Source: G965247265 sp965247265 (GTDB lineage Bacteria > Pseudomonadota > Gammaproteobacteria > UBA4575). From it: DNA of 64,000 nucleotides. A program made the position numbers and the translations under genes. The notes beneath the pieces are model-generated. The model saw only the letters and a program-made list of their open reading frames with translations, did no database searches and was not told the DNA's origin. This document shows positions 54,807 to 63,568 of the stretch, one piece after another (position 1 is the first letter of the stretch; the number at the start of each line of letters is the position of its first letter). The stretch covers positions 2,046,001-2,110,000 of the forward strand of contig OZ252002.1 in NCBI GenBank assembly GCA_965247265.1, written 5' to 3'.

Positions 54807-55534
54807 AACAACTACTCGTAATTGCAGCCGTAATTGGTCTGTGGCTATTCATGAGATGGATACGTAAACAACCAAAGCAAAAACAATTTCAATCAATCGC
54901 AATATTGGTTGCAATTGTATTAATCGGATTTGCGGCAGCAGGAAAACTAAATTGGATATTTGCGTTATTTGCAGCATTGATACCCTTTATGCAACGTGTA
55001 CTTTCCCTGCTAAGTTACGCTCCATTATTTGGTAGATTATTCACTCAATTTAGAAATATACAGTCTGGAAATACAACGAATACACAATCAAGTGTAGAAA
55101 CTGAATATTTTTCTATGTTTCTAGACCATGCTACAGGTGTAATGTGCGGCAACATAAAAAAAGGAGTGCATTCTGGAAAAGAATTAAAAAATGTATCTAT
55201 GAACGAACTAATTGAACTCTACGAAGAAATTTGCACAACAGATACAGATTCTGCGCAATTATTGGCAGCATATTTAGATCGTACGTATAAAGATAAATGG
55301 CGAGATCATGTTGATGAAGACGTACACATAAATAGCGCCTCTCACTTAAGTTCTAAAATGACTTTTGATGAAGCATACAGCATTCTCGGTTTGCAAAACG
55401 ATGCAACGCAAGAAGAGATTACTGAAGCACACAGAAGACTAATGCAAAAATTACATCCTGATCGTGGTGGGAGTGATTATCTAGCTTCAAAGATAAATCA
55501 AGCTAAAGACATGCTATTGAGAAAAGCGGCTTAA
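54803..55534 (+). CDS. Membrane-anchored DnaJ-domain protein
   Basis: A 243-residue protein with two N-terminal membrane helices (~1-18 and ~30-66, LIGFAAAGKLNWIFALFAALIPF), a helical middle (~95-170, like the N-terminal part of DjlA or a TerB-like region), and a C-terminal J domain (~185-240) with the HPD motif in MQKLHPDRGGSD that stimulates DnaK/Hsp70. The J domain is at the C-terminus, as in Pam18/TIM14-like and DjlA-type proteins. It links the VWA-like protein and the NorD/CbbO-type protein in the operon, suggesting that chaperone recruitment is part of their job. Confidence 0.9.
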   Translation: MKQLLVIAAVIGLWLFMRWIRKQPKQKQFQSIAILVAIVLIGFAAAGKLNWIFALFAALIPFMQRVLSLLSYAPLFGRLFTQFRNIQSGNTTNTQSSVETEYFSMFLDHATGVMCGNIKKGVHSGKELKNVSMNELIELYEEICTTDTDSAQLLAAYLDRTYKDKWRDHVDEDVHINSASHLSSKMTFDEAYSILGLQNDATQEEITEAHRRLMQKLHPDRGGSDYLASKINQAKDMLLRKAA

Positions 55535-55561
55535 ACACTAAAATTAACTTCAAATTTAGAA

Positions 55562-57820
55562 ATGTTCTGGAAAAAGAAACGAAAAAAAAACAAACCCTCG
55601 AGTTCTGAAAAACCATATGAGATTCGCGCCTATAGTAAAGAAGGCGGCCATATCAAATCATTAGAACGACATGGATTGACGACAAGCGCCGCCTACGGAG
55701 GAATGGGGGTTCGCGAACTTCAACTTCGTATGGAGCTTTTAGTCGAACAAGTGCTTTCTTCTAATCGCAGTGTTTTTGAACCTGCAAAAATGCTTGCTGA
55801 ATTTGCAAAAGTTGAACAAGACCTATTTTTAAACTCCATTGAAACTATTAGTAGCACAAGTGTTGAGCTTGCATACAATTTTTGTCACTTTGCGCCTAAG
55901 AGCCTAGGTTTAATTGATGAAGATAATTGGGATAGTTGGATTGTAAAGTTGCTTGAGGTTTACGATAACAAAGGTGCTAATGGCGCCATTAGCACAATGA
56001 AAAATGTTGATGAATTTGTTCAGTCCATTACGCAAGCACCGTCTAGTGTAATACTAGAAGAAGTTTCTCGAATTTTGGAAAGTTTTGTAATTGGTTTAAA
56101 TGGCAGAAAACTATCTATTGAGCCAAACGAAAAGCATTATAGCGACACAGAAATAATAAGACTTCCTGACGTATCCTCAATATTTAGCAACCGCGAAGAC
56201 AATTTCACGTTATACAAAGCCATGGCCGTTCATCAATGGGCACAAGGCTGGTTTGGCACATGGCGGATGAATGTAGACATGCTAGTAAAACTTTATAAAG
56301 ACCCTGACCGCGCACTTTCTCTATTCCATAAGTTAGAAACCATTCGTTTAGATGCATGTATTGAGCGCGAACTTCCAGGAATCGCCAGAGCAATGAAACG
56401 TATATCTAAATGCAATGATAGCAATCTATCTAAAAACTGGAATCGCGCAATAGAAAAGCTTCGAGAAACAAAAAGTACAGTGCAAGACTCAATGTTCTTT
56501 CTCGAAACTATTTATAAAGATGACTATGCACCAAAAGATAAAATTTACCAAGGGACTCTAAGCCCTCGCGAAACACAAAAAGCAGTAGAAGCTAGAATTG
56601 AACAAGAAAAAAATTTATTGCAAAAAAAGATAGCTGAGATAATAAATGAGTTAGATAAAAACTCATCACAAGAAACTTCCCTTGACGAAGTGTCAATCGA
56701 AGGAACTTACGAAAGATTTTCTTTGAAAGAAACTGAAGATGAAAGCATGCCTGATGGTTATAAAATCGAATTGCAATTTGATGACAAACTCATTGAGCCT
56801 CCTGAAGATGTACAACAGATTTTGGAATCGATATTACAAGATTTAGGTAATATACCAGATGAATATTTAGAACCTGCGGGCCAAGGTAAATATGATGCCA
56901 ACACTGAAACAGATAAAGAGACAGATACGAAGCTTGAGGATACGAATGGAGACGTGTATTTCTATGATGAATGGGACCACTCTAGACAGAAATACCGAAA
57001 AGAATGGTGCCGATTAAAAGAAATAGCGATAAATCCCATTCGGAATAATTTCGTATCCAACACACTACAGAAACATCGCAGCCTCATTAAAAACCTTCAT
57101 CGCACATTCGAAGCATTACGTGAAGATGATAAACGCATAAAACGCCAGTCATTTGGTGACGATATAGATATTGATGCAGTAATTGAAGCCTACACTGATA
57201 CCGAACGAGGATTAGAGGCGTCTCAAAATTTATTTTCAAAATCTCGAAAAATTGATCGTGATATTGCAGTTATGTTCATGATTGATATGAGTGGCTCAAC
57301 TGCAGGATGGATTAATGAAATGGAGCGCGAAGCATTGGTTTTACTTTGCGAATCCTTGGAAATATTAGGTGACCGTTATGCGATTTACGGTTTTTCTGGC
57401 GTTACGCATGAGCGCTGTGAATTATATAAAGTGAAAGAATTTGAGGAAATCTACAGCGACGAAGTAAAAGCACGAGTTAGTGGCATTCAACCTCAAGACT
57501 ACACACGCATGGGTGCTGCTATTCGCCATTTGACAAAACTCCTGCACCAAGTTGAAGCGCGGACTAAACTCCTAATTACATTATCAGACGGCAGACCTGA
57601 TGATCAAGATGGTTACCGTGGTCCATATGGAATTGAAGATACACGGCGTGCATTAATAGAAACTAAATTTTTAGGCATTCACCCATTTTGCATTACAATT
57701 GATGAAGAAGCGATGGACTATTTGCAACATATGTATGGTGCAGTTAATTTTGCTGTTATTGATCAAGTTGACAAGCTCCCCTATAAGGTTTCTGATATCT
57801 ATCGACGCATTACAATGTGA
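55562..57820 (+). CDS. NorD/CbbO-type VWA domain protein
   Basis: A 752-residue cytoplasmic protein: a long helical N-terminal part, then the YDEWDHSRQKYRKEWCRLKE signature shared by NorD and CbbO proteins (~475), and a C-terminal VWA domain (~565-750) with the MIDAS motif MFMIDMSGST (~573), the conserved Thr in QDYTRMGAAIRHL and TLSDGRPDDQDGY. CbbO and NorD work with MoxR-type AAA+ ATPases (CbbQ, NorQ) to activate Rubisco or nitric oxide reductase; no MoxR gene is adjacent here. It ends with TGA. The helical insert near 330-420 is highly charged and may be disordered. Confidence 0.88.
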   Translation: MFWKKKRKKNKPSSSEKPYEIRAYSKEGGHIKSLERHGLTTSAAYGGMGVRELQLRMELLVEQVLSSNRSVFEPAKMLAEFAKVEQDLFLNSIETISSTSVELAYNFCHFAPKSLGLIDEDNWDSWIVKLLEVYDNKGANGAISTMKNVDEFVQSITQAPSSVILEEVSRILESFVIGLNGRKLSIEPNEKHYSDTEIIRLPDVSSIFSNREDNFTLYKAMAVHQWAQGWFGTWRMNVDMLVKLYKDPDRALSLFHKLETIRLDACIERELPGIARAMKRISKCNDSNLSKNWNRAIEKLRETKSTVQDSMFFLETIYKDDYAPKDKIYQGTLSPRETQKAVEARIEQEKNLLQKKIAEIINELDKNSSQETSLDEVSIEGTYERFSLKETEDESMPDGYKIELQFDDKLIEPPEDVQQILESILQDLGNIPDEYLEPAGQGKYDANTETDKETDTKLEDTNGDVYFYDEWDHSRQKYRKEWCRLKEIAINPIRNNFVSNTLQKHRSLIKNLHRTFEALREDDKRIKRQSFGDDIDIDAVIEAYTDTERGLEASQNLFSKSRKIDRDIAVMFMIDMSGSTAGWINEMEREALVLLCESLEILGDRYAIYGFSGVTHERCELYKVKEFEEIYSDEVKARVSGIQPQDYTRMGAAIRHLTKLLHQVEARTKLLITLSDGRPDDQDGYRGPYGIEDTRRALIETKFLGIHPFCITIDEEAMDYLQHMYGAVNFAVIDQVDKLPYKVSDIYRRITM

Positions 57821-57900
57821 CTCGATATTTTTATTAAAATTGATTTTTAGCTATATTCCCCAATCTCTGAAATTATTTTTCAGCAACACACAAGAATTTC

Positions 57901-59064
57901 ATGAATAGTAGTCAACGCATGGAAGCGGTTCAAAGCCCTATTATCCCCTTAATTGGTGAGCTAACACATAAAAACCCTGGAACAATTTCATTTGGCCAAG
58001 GCGTTGCCTTTTATGGGCCACCCTCAGACGCTTTTTATTATGTACAACAATGTTTATCAGACCCCGCTATTAACCGCTATGGCCCAGTCGAAGGAATTCC
58101 AGAATTACAAAATGCGTTACAAAACAAACTCAATTCAACCAACAAAATTAAGATACATAGTGATAATGAAATTGTAGTCACCGCCGGATCAAACATGGCG
58201 TTTAATACAGCAGTGCTAGCAATAACTGACCCAGGTGATGAAGTAATTTTACCTATCCCATATTACTTCAATCACGAAATGTCATTAACTATGGAAAATG
58301 TAAAGCCTGTATTTGTCGACACAACAGAAAGTTTTCATTTGAGATTAGATGAAATAGAAGCGGCTATCACAAATAAAACCAAGGCCATTGTAACAATTAG
58401 TCCTAACAACCCAAGTGGCGCCGTTTATGCAAAGGAAGAATTAATTGCAGTAAATAATTTATGTAGGAAATACGGCATTTATCATATTAGCGATGAGGCT
58501 TATGAAGATTTCCACTACGACACACATAAGCATCACTCCGTTGCAAGCAATATATATGCATGTGAATACACCATTTCACTATATTCATTTTCAAAAGGCT
58601 TTGGGTTTGCAGGATGGCGAGTCGGTTATATGGTTATACCTTCCCATTTACTGAGCGCTGTAAAGAAAATTCAAGATACAATATTAATTTCCCCACCTTT
58701 AATTTCACAACATGCCGCTATTGGCGCACTTAGTACAAAAGATGAATTTTTAAAAGAAAAACGTGCTGCTATGCACAAAAAACGAGATGCCGTGCTGAAT
58801 TCACTTTCAGATTTAAGCTGCTTGAAAAGTAACCCTACATCAGAAGGTGCATTTTATGTGTTAATTAACATTGACACGAACAAAGACAATCTGCTTGTTA
58901 CCAAAGAATTAATTGAAAAATTTGGTGTAGCCACAATTCCAGGTTCTGCTTTTGGTATCAACAATGGTTGCTATTTGAGGTTATCTTATGGCGCCCTATC
59001 AGATAGCGAAATTGATTTAGGATTAGAGCGCCTTCAAAAAGGCCTTAATACGCTTTGCAATTAG
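57901..59064 (+). CDS. Class I/II pyridoxal-phosphate aminotransferase
   Basis: A 387-residue fold-type I aminotransferase. Marks: TISFGQGVAFYGPPSDAF, the VTAGSNMAFNTAVLAI region, TISPNNPSGAVYAKEEL, ISDEAYEDFHYD, and the PLP lysine in SLYSFSKGFGFAGWRVGYM (~230). The sequence resembles the aspartate aminotransferase-like subgroup used in pyruvate-forming or S-containing amino acid metabolism, but substrate cannot be fixed. It begins 80 bp after the VWA operon and is convergent with the NTF2-like gene. Confidence 0.9.
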   Translation: MNSSQRMEAVQSPIIPLIGELTHKNPGTISFGQGVAFYGPPSDAFYYVQQCLSDPAINRYGPVEGIPELQNALQNKLNSTNKIKIHSDNEIVVTAGSNMAFNTAVLAITDPGDEVILPIPYYFNHEMSLTMENVKPVFVDTTESFHLRLDEIEAAITNKTKAIVTISPNNPSGAVYAKEELIAVNNLCRKYGIYHISDEAYEDFHYDTHKHHSVASNIYACEYTISLYSFSKGFGFAGWRVGYMVIPSHLLSAVKKIQDTILISPPLISQHAAIGALSTKDEFLKEKRAAMHKKRDAVLNSLSDLSCLKSNPTSEGAFYVLINIDTNKDNLLVTKELIEKFGVATIPGSAFGINNGCYLRLSYGALSDSEIDLGLERLQKGLNTLCN

Positions 59065-59079
59065 TTTATTAAAACAGTA

Positions 59080-59454
59080 TCAGTCTGGAATAACGGAAGA
59101 ATGATGCTCAACAATCTTATACTTATCCCCCTTAGTCTTACAAACCACAAATGTAAAACGAGAGTTAAACTGTACTAGTTCAATTTCTTTATACGTTATC
59201 TCGTATGTTCCAGAATATAAATAAATGTCTGAATACAACCTAGTATGAATCGAATTAAAATTGACACATAAGCTGTTTTTTTGAAATAGCCCTCTGAAAT
59301 ACTCCTCAATTAAATCAGAATTATTTCTGATGATGTTTGAAAATGTCCCCCATAAAATTGCATCACTGGAATATAAATTGACAATGCTTGGCAAATCACC
59401 ACTATTTATGTATCTACCCCAATTATTTATTACGTTATCTGCATCCATGTTCAC
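59080..59454 (-). CDS. NTF2/SnoaL-like protein (SgcJ/EcaC-type)
   Basis: A ~124-residue cone-shaped NTF2-like fold: WGRYINSGDLPSIVNLYSSDAILWGTFSNI, DLIEEYFRGLF, the SDIYLYSGTYEITYKE strand and SRFTFVVCKTKGDKYKIVEHHSSVIP. These proteins are ketosteroid-isomerase-like enzymes or binding domains, often of unknown role. The given start is GTG; an ATG two codons later (59448) is equally possible, and no Shine-Dalgarno is visible. Upstream is a ~290-bp AT-rich spacer shared with the divergent SulP gene. Confidence 0.75.
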   Translation of the reverse strand: MNMDADNVINNWGRYINSGDLPSIVNLYSSDAILWGTFSNIIRNNSDLIEEYFRGLFQKNSLCVNFNSIHTRLYSDIYLYSGTYEITYKEIELVQFNSRFTFVVCKTKGDKYKIVEHHSSVIPD

Positions 59455-59746
59455 AATAGAATTAGATTATTTATTTTATAATAGTAACGAACTTAATAAG
59501 ATTTGATACTTATACTATAAAAGATATACATAAATATTCTATATTACATTGTAAAATGCATGTCTAATAAGAGAAAAGTGAAAGTATCGCGTGTCAGCTA
59601 TGTGTTTGATTTAAATAATAATCACAATTAGTTCTACCATTACTATATATACACAAAGCCTAGAATCTCTTTCTTAATCAGAATTTAATTAACTTACAGG
59701 ATTTAATCTTGAAAAAATCCTTGAAGGAACATACTGCGTAAAAAAT
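59455..59746. other. AT-rich divergent intergenic region
   Basis: This 292-bp spacer contains the promoters of the NTF2-like and SulP genes. I see no RNA gene, operator or repeat in it. AAGGA (about 59724) lies too far from the SulP ATG to be a good ribosome site. Confidence 0.35.
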
Positions 59747-61372
59747 ATGCTATTTCAAAATTTGCGCGGAGATTTTTATGGTGGCATCACAGCAGCAATT
59801 ATTGCCTTGCCATTAGCCTTAGCATTTGGTGTCTCATCGGGTGCTGGCCCCATAGCTGGGATATACGGGGCTATCTTTGTGGGTTTATTTGCAGCATTAT
59901 TTGGAGGTACCCCTTCCCAAATTTCTGGACCAACCGGCCCGATGACAGTAGTAATGGCGGCCACTTTTACTCAATACACCGCACATGACCCTATTACAGG
60001 CCCAGCACTTGCATTTACGGTTGTAATGATGGGTGGCATTTTTCAAATTCTGTTTGGCTTATTAAAGCTTGGAAAATATATTGCACTTGTACCGTACCCG
60101 GTTGTTTCTGGATTCATGAGTGGTATTGGAGTCATAATTATCATCCTGCAAATTCCTGCCTTTTTAGGCTACCCAGCACCAATTGGTGGCATTATCCCAG
60201 CTTTACAGGCATTTCCCGAATTTATACAAGACCCCGTGAGTCAAGCCGTCTTGCTTGGTGTAGTTACATTAGCTATTACTTCTTTTTTACCTCCTAAAAT
60301 TAATCGACTAATACCATCACCGTTACTCGCACTTATACTTGGAACATTGCTGTTACTATATTTATTTCCAGAAAAGCAGGCTACAACTTTGGGACATATA
60401 CCCATGGGATTTCCATCGCCTCAGTTCCCTATATTTGATTTTTCTCTTATAACGAACATGATAAAATCTGCATTAGTGCTTGCAGTATTAGGATCAATAG
60501 ATTCATTACTGACCTCTCTTGTAGCTGACAACCTTACACGCACTCACCATAATTCAGATAAGAAACTTATTGGTCAGGGTATTGGAAATACCATAGCTGG
60601 TGTGTTTGGAGGATTACCTGGTGCCGGCGCAACCATGCGGACGGTAGTCAATATTCGTGCAGGCGGACAAACTAAAATTTCTGGTATTTTTCATGCATTA
60701 ATACTTCTGGCAATAATTCTTGGTGCTGGTGCATTTGCAAAAAATATACCTCATGCGGTTCTAGCGGGAATTCTGATCAAAGTCGGGATAGATATTATCG
60801 ATTGGGACTTTTTGAAACATTTAAATTATGTTCCTCGTACTTCTGCCTTCTTAATGTTTACTGTATTCATTATTACCGTCTTTGTTGACCTGATTACAGC
60901 TGTAGCTGTTGGCGTTATTTCTGCGAGTTTAATTCTTGTAAACAGGATGTCTGAATTACAGTCAAAGAGTATAAAAATAATTATAGAACCCGATGATGAA
61001 GCTCGTTTATCAGAGGAAGAAAAAAGTATTTTTCAGCAGGCGAAAGGACGGATATTATTATACCACTTAAGTGGACCATTAAGTTTTGGGGCTGCAAAAG
61101 ATATGGTCAGGCGACTGGCTAATTACGACGAGTATGATGTACTAATTTTAGATTTCACCGCTGTCCCGATAGTGGACTATACAACTTCTAAATCTATCCA
61201 CGATATGATTGGAGATGCTATTGGCACATCAAGAAAAGTATACTTGGTGGGAATGCAAGGCCAAGTTGTTAATCTACTTGAGAGACTTGGTGTACTAAAA
61301 TCCGTTAATAAAGAATTTCAGCTCTCTTCTAGACTCGAAGCACTCAAAGCAGCTACTAACTATATAAAATAA
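59747..61372 (+). CDS. SulP-family anion transporter with STAS domain
   Basis: A 541-residue membrane protein of the SulP family (bicarbonate, sulfate or dicarboxylate transport, often coupled to Na+ or H+). The N-terminal LRGDFYGGITAAIIALPLALAFGVSSG, GTPSQISGPTGPMTV, the FGGLPGAGATMRTVVNIRAGGQTKISGIFHAL signature and ~10-12 helices are followed by a C-terminal STAS domain (~440-541, GRILLYHLSGPLSFGAAKDMVRRL). The substrate is not predictable; some bacterial members without further partners move bicarbonate. Convergent with the small membrane-protein gene. Confidence 0.9.
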   Translation: MLFQNLRGDFYGGITAAIIALPLALAFGVSSGAGPIAGIYGAIFVGLFAALFGGTPSQISGPTGPMTVVMAATFTQYTAHDPITGPALAFTVVMMGGIFQILFGLLKLGKYIALVPYPVVSGFMSGIGVIIIILQIPAFLGYPAPIGGIIPALQAFPEFIQDPVSQAVLLGVVTLAITSFLPPKINRLIPSPLLALILGTLLLLYLFPEKQATTLGHIPMGFPSPQFPIFDFSLITNMIKSALVLAVLGSIDSLLTSLVADNLTRTHHNSDKKLIGQGIGNTIAGVFGGLPGAGATMRTVVNIRAGGQTKISGIFHALILLAIILGAGAFAKNIPHAVLAGILIKVGIDIIDWDFLKHLNYVPRTSAFLMFTVFIITVFVDLITAVAVGVISASLILVNRMSELQSKSIKIIIEPDDEARLSEEEKSIFQQAKGRILLYHLSGPLSFGAAKDMVRRLANYDEYDVLILDFTAVPIVDYTTSKSIHDMIGDAIGTSRKVYLVGMQGQVVNLLERLGVLKSVNKEFQLSSRLEALKAATNYIK

Positions 61373-61398
61373 TATCTATTCAATAAAATATTTTACCG

Positions 61399-61674
61399 TT
61401 AACCAAGTATTAATTTCAAAATCGCAAGTAAAATTAGCAACCCAAAACTTACGCTTAAGAATTGCAGAAATTGCTGTCTATATTGATTTCCTTCATCGCT
61501 GAATTCACTCTCGTTTAAAAACAACATGGGATCTTTTACTAATTCCACAAGATCACGTGGTTGTGTCAATTCATTTTTTGCCTTGAGCATCGAAAATATC
61601 GCAATCCCAAAACATACTAGTACACCAAGCGATGCAATTATATATAAAATAAATAGTAAAAACGTGCCAAACAT
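61399..61674 (-). CDS. Small two-helix membrane protein
   Basis: A 91-residue protein with a membrane helix at ~4-28 (LLFILYIIASLGVLVCFGIAIFSM) and a second at ~70-88 (FLSVSFGLLILLAILKLIL), joined by a charged loop (RDLVELVKDPMLFLNESEFSDEGNQ). I do not recognise a family. It sits between the SulP gene and the DUF853 gene, on the same strand as the latter with 109 bp between. Codon use looks ordinary and no start competes, so it is probably real. Confidence 0.65.
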   Translation of the reverse strand: MFGTFLLFILYIIASLGVLVCFGIAIFSMLKAKNELTQPRDLVELVKDPMLFLNESEFSDEGNQYRQQFLQFLSVSFGLLILLAILKLILG

Positions 61675-61783
61675 ATTTAATTACCTGATTTTAGCTTTCA
61701 AAGCCATATCAAGAGCCCCACTTTCACACTAAAGTTTTTTATACAACTGAATTAATTTATTAGATGAAAGGTCGCAAAGATGT

Positions 61784-63272
61784 CTATCGGCCTTTAAAAA
61801 TAGACCCCATAATGCCTCTAATTATGGATTGGCCCAAACGCGATATCGCAAACCGAGTAGCACTTTTAATTACTGTCTGAGTTGTAGTTTCTTGCCTTGA
61901 TCTACTCTTACGCCGTGGTTGCGATTGTTTAGATTTGCTTCCTTGATACTGCCTTTCTTTAATTACTGATTTAGCATCCGCTGTTTTTAATTCTGCTCTT
62001 TCTTTTAACTTTTCCTCAGCACTTTTCCTATCAATAGCGTTGTCATATATATCTTTAATTGGACCGCTAGCTAGAGTGTCTTTACGTTCTTGTAAACTCG
62101 CAGGCCCCATTCTTGACTCAGGAGGACGGATTTTTGTCTGTTGAACAATTGTAGGAATCCCTTCATCATTCAGTACAAACACTAGCGCTTCACCGACACC
62201 CAACTTTGTTATAACTTTCACGACATCAATGGCTGGATTTTCCCTAAATGTAGTGGCAGCCGCTTTAACTGCTTTTTTATCTCGAGGTGTATAGGCTCGC
62301 AAAGCATGCTGTATCCGATTGCCTAATTGCCCAAGTACTTCATCCGGAATATCAACGGGGTTTTGCGTAACAAAATAAATACCAACCCCTTTTGAGCGAA
62401 TCAGACGTACGACTTGCTCTATCTTTTGAGTAAGCGCTTTTGGCACATCTTTAAATAAAAGATGTGCCTTATCAAAGAAAAACACCAATTTTGGTTTATC
62501 AGGATCACCAATTTCTGGAAGCTCTTCAAATAACTCTGACAAAAGCCAGAGTAAGAATGTTGAATACAAACGAGGATTTTGCATCAACTCATTTGCAGCA
62601 AATAAATTGATATAGCCATTTCCATCATCAGTCATTCGCATTAGATCTGATAACTCTAATGTTGACTCGCCAAAAAAGTTTTTAGCGCCCTGCTGCTCTA
62701 ACACTAATAACCTTCTTTGAATTGCGCCTACTGATTGTTTGCTTACTTTTCCATATTCAGTAGTTAATGCTGATGAATTTTCACCTACATAGCTCAGCAT
62801 TGACCTTAAGTCTTTAAGATCTAATAGCAGTAAGCCTTCGTCATCAGCCAATTTGAATACAATGTTTAACACACCTTCTTGTGTGTCATTTAGCTCAAGC
62901 AAACGTGAAAGCCATTAAAGGACCCATCTCCGATACAGTGGTGCAAACTGGGTGCCCTTGATTACCAAAGATATCCCAAAATATTGTGGGGAATCCGCGT
63001 GGCGTATAATTTCCCACACCTGTTTCTGTCGCACGCTGTATCAATTTGGGTTTTGCTTCAATGGCTTGACTTATACCGCTCAAATCTCCCTTTATACCTG
63101 AGGCAAATACAGGTACGCCTAACTGAGAAAACCCTTCAGCCAGAATTTGCAACGTTATTGTTTTCCCAGTGCCAGTAGCGCCTGCTATCAGCCCATGCCG
63201 ATTAGCACGATTAAGCAAAAGCGTTTGCACAACCTCGCTTCCCCCAACTATGACGGATTGTTTGGTAGCCAA
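61784..63272 (-). pseudogene. DUF853 (HerA-like) ATPase, frameshifted
   Basis: A HerA/FtsK-like P-loop ATPase of the DUF853 family, split by a frameshift. The N-terminal frame (63272 to 62895) has NRANRHGLIAGATGTGKTITLQ with the Walker A GATGTGKT near residue 32 and ends after SEMGPLMAFTFA. The C-terminal frame (to 61784) begins with LLELNDTQEGVLN and has DEGLLLLDLKDL, PKLVFFFDKAHLLF (Walker B), YFVTQNPVDIPDEVL and a Lys/Arg/Ser-rich tail. Family members read ...GPLLLSRLLELN...; removing one G at 62915-62916 restores GPLMLSRLLELN and a 495-residue protein, the normal length. Function of the family is unknown (predicted DNA- or protein-remodelling ATPase). Confidence 0.85.
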
Positions 63273-63568
63273 TAGAGTAGAATATTATCTAATTAATTAT
63301 GTATGAATTCACGTATATTCATGAATTTGCAGCATGTCGCCCCAATGTGGCACTTAATACGAATCTCATAAGCAAATGATAACAAGTAAAATATAGTCCT
63401 TACAATCAATTGTTTACGAATATATACTGTGTTACAAACTAGAAATTGGCAGACCCGTTACTTGCAGGAATTTTATTACTTCCAGTGAGATAATATACTC
63501 TAGTTACATAACACCAATAATACTAAGTTTAATTTCAACACAACGTTGCACTTCATGATGATTGAAAA
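63273..63568. other. AT-rich divergent intergenic region
   Basis: About 296 bp between the DUF853 gene and prc, holding both promoters. ATTCATGAAT near 63318 is a 10-bp palindrome. No RNA gene or small gene was recognised. Confidence 0.35.

Noticed and set aside
61784..62902. Separate gene for the C-terminal DUF853 frame
   Set aside because: Its apparent TTG start has no ribosome site, and family sequence continues into the upstream frame after removing one base.
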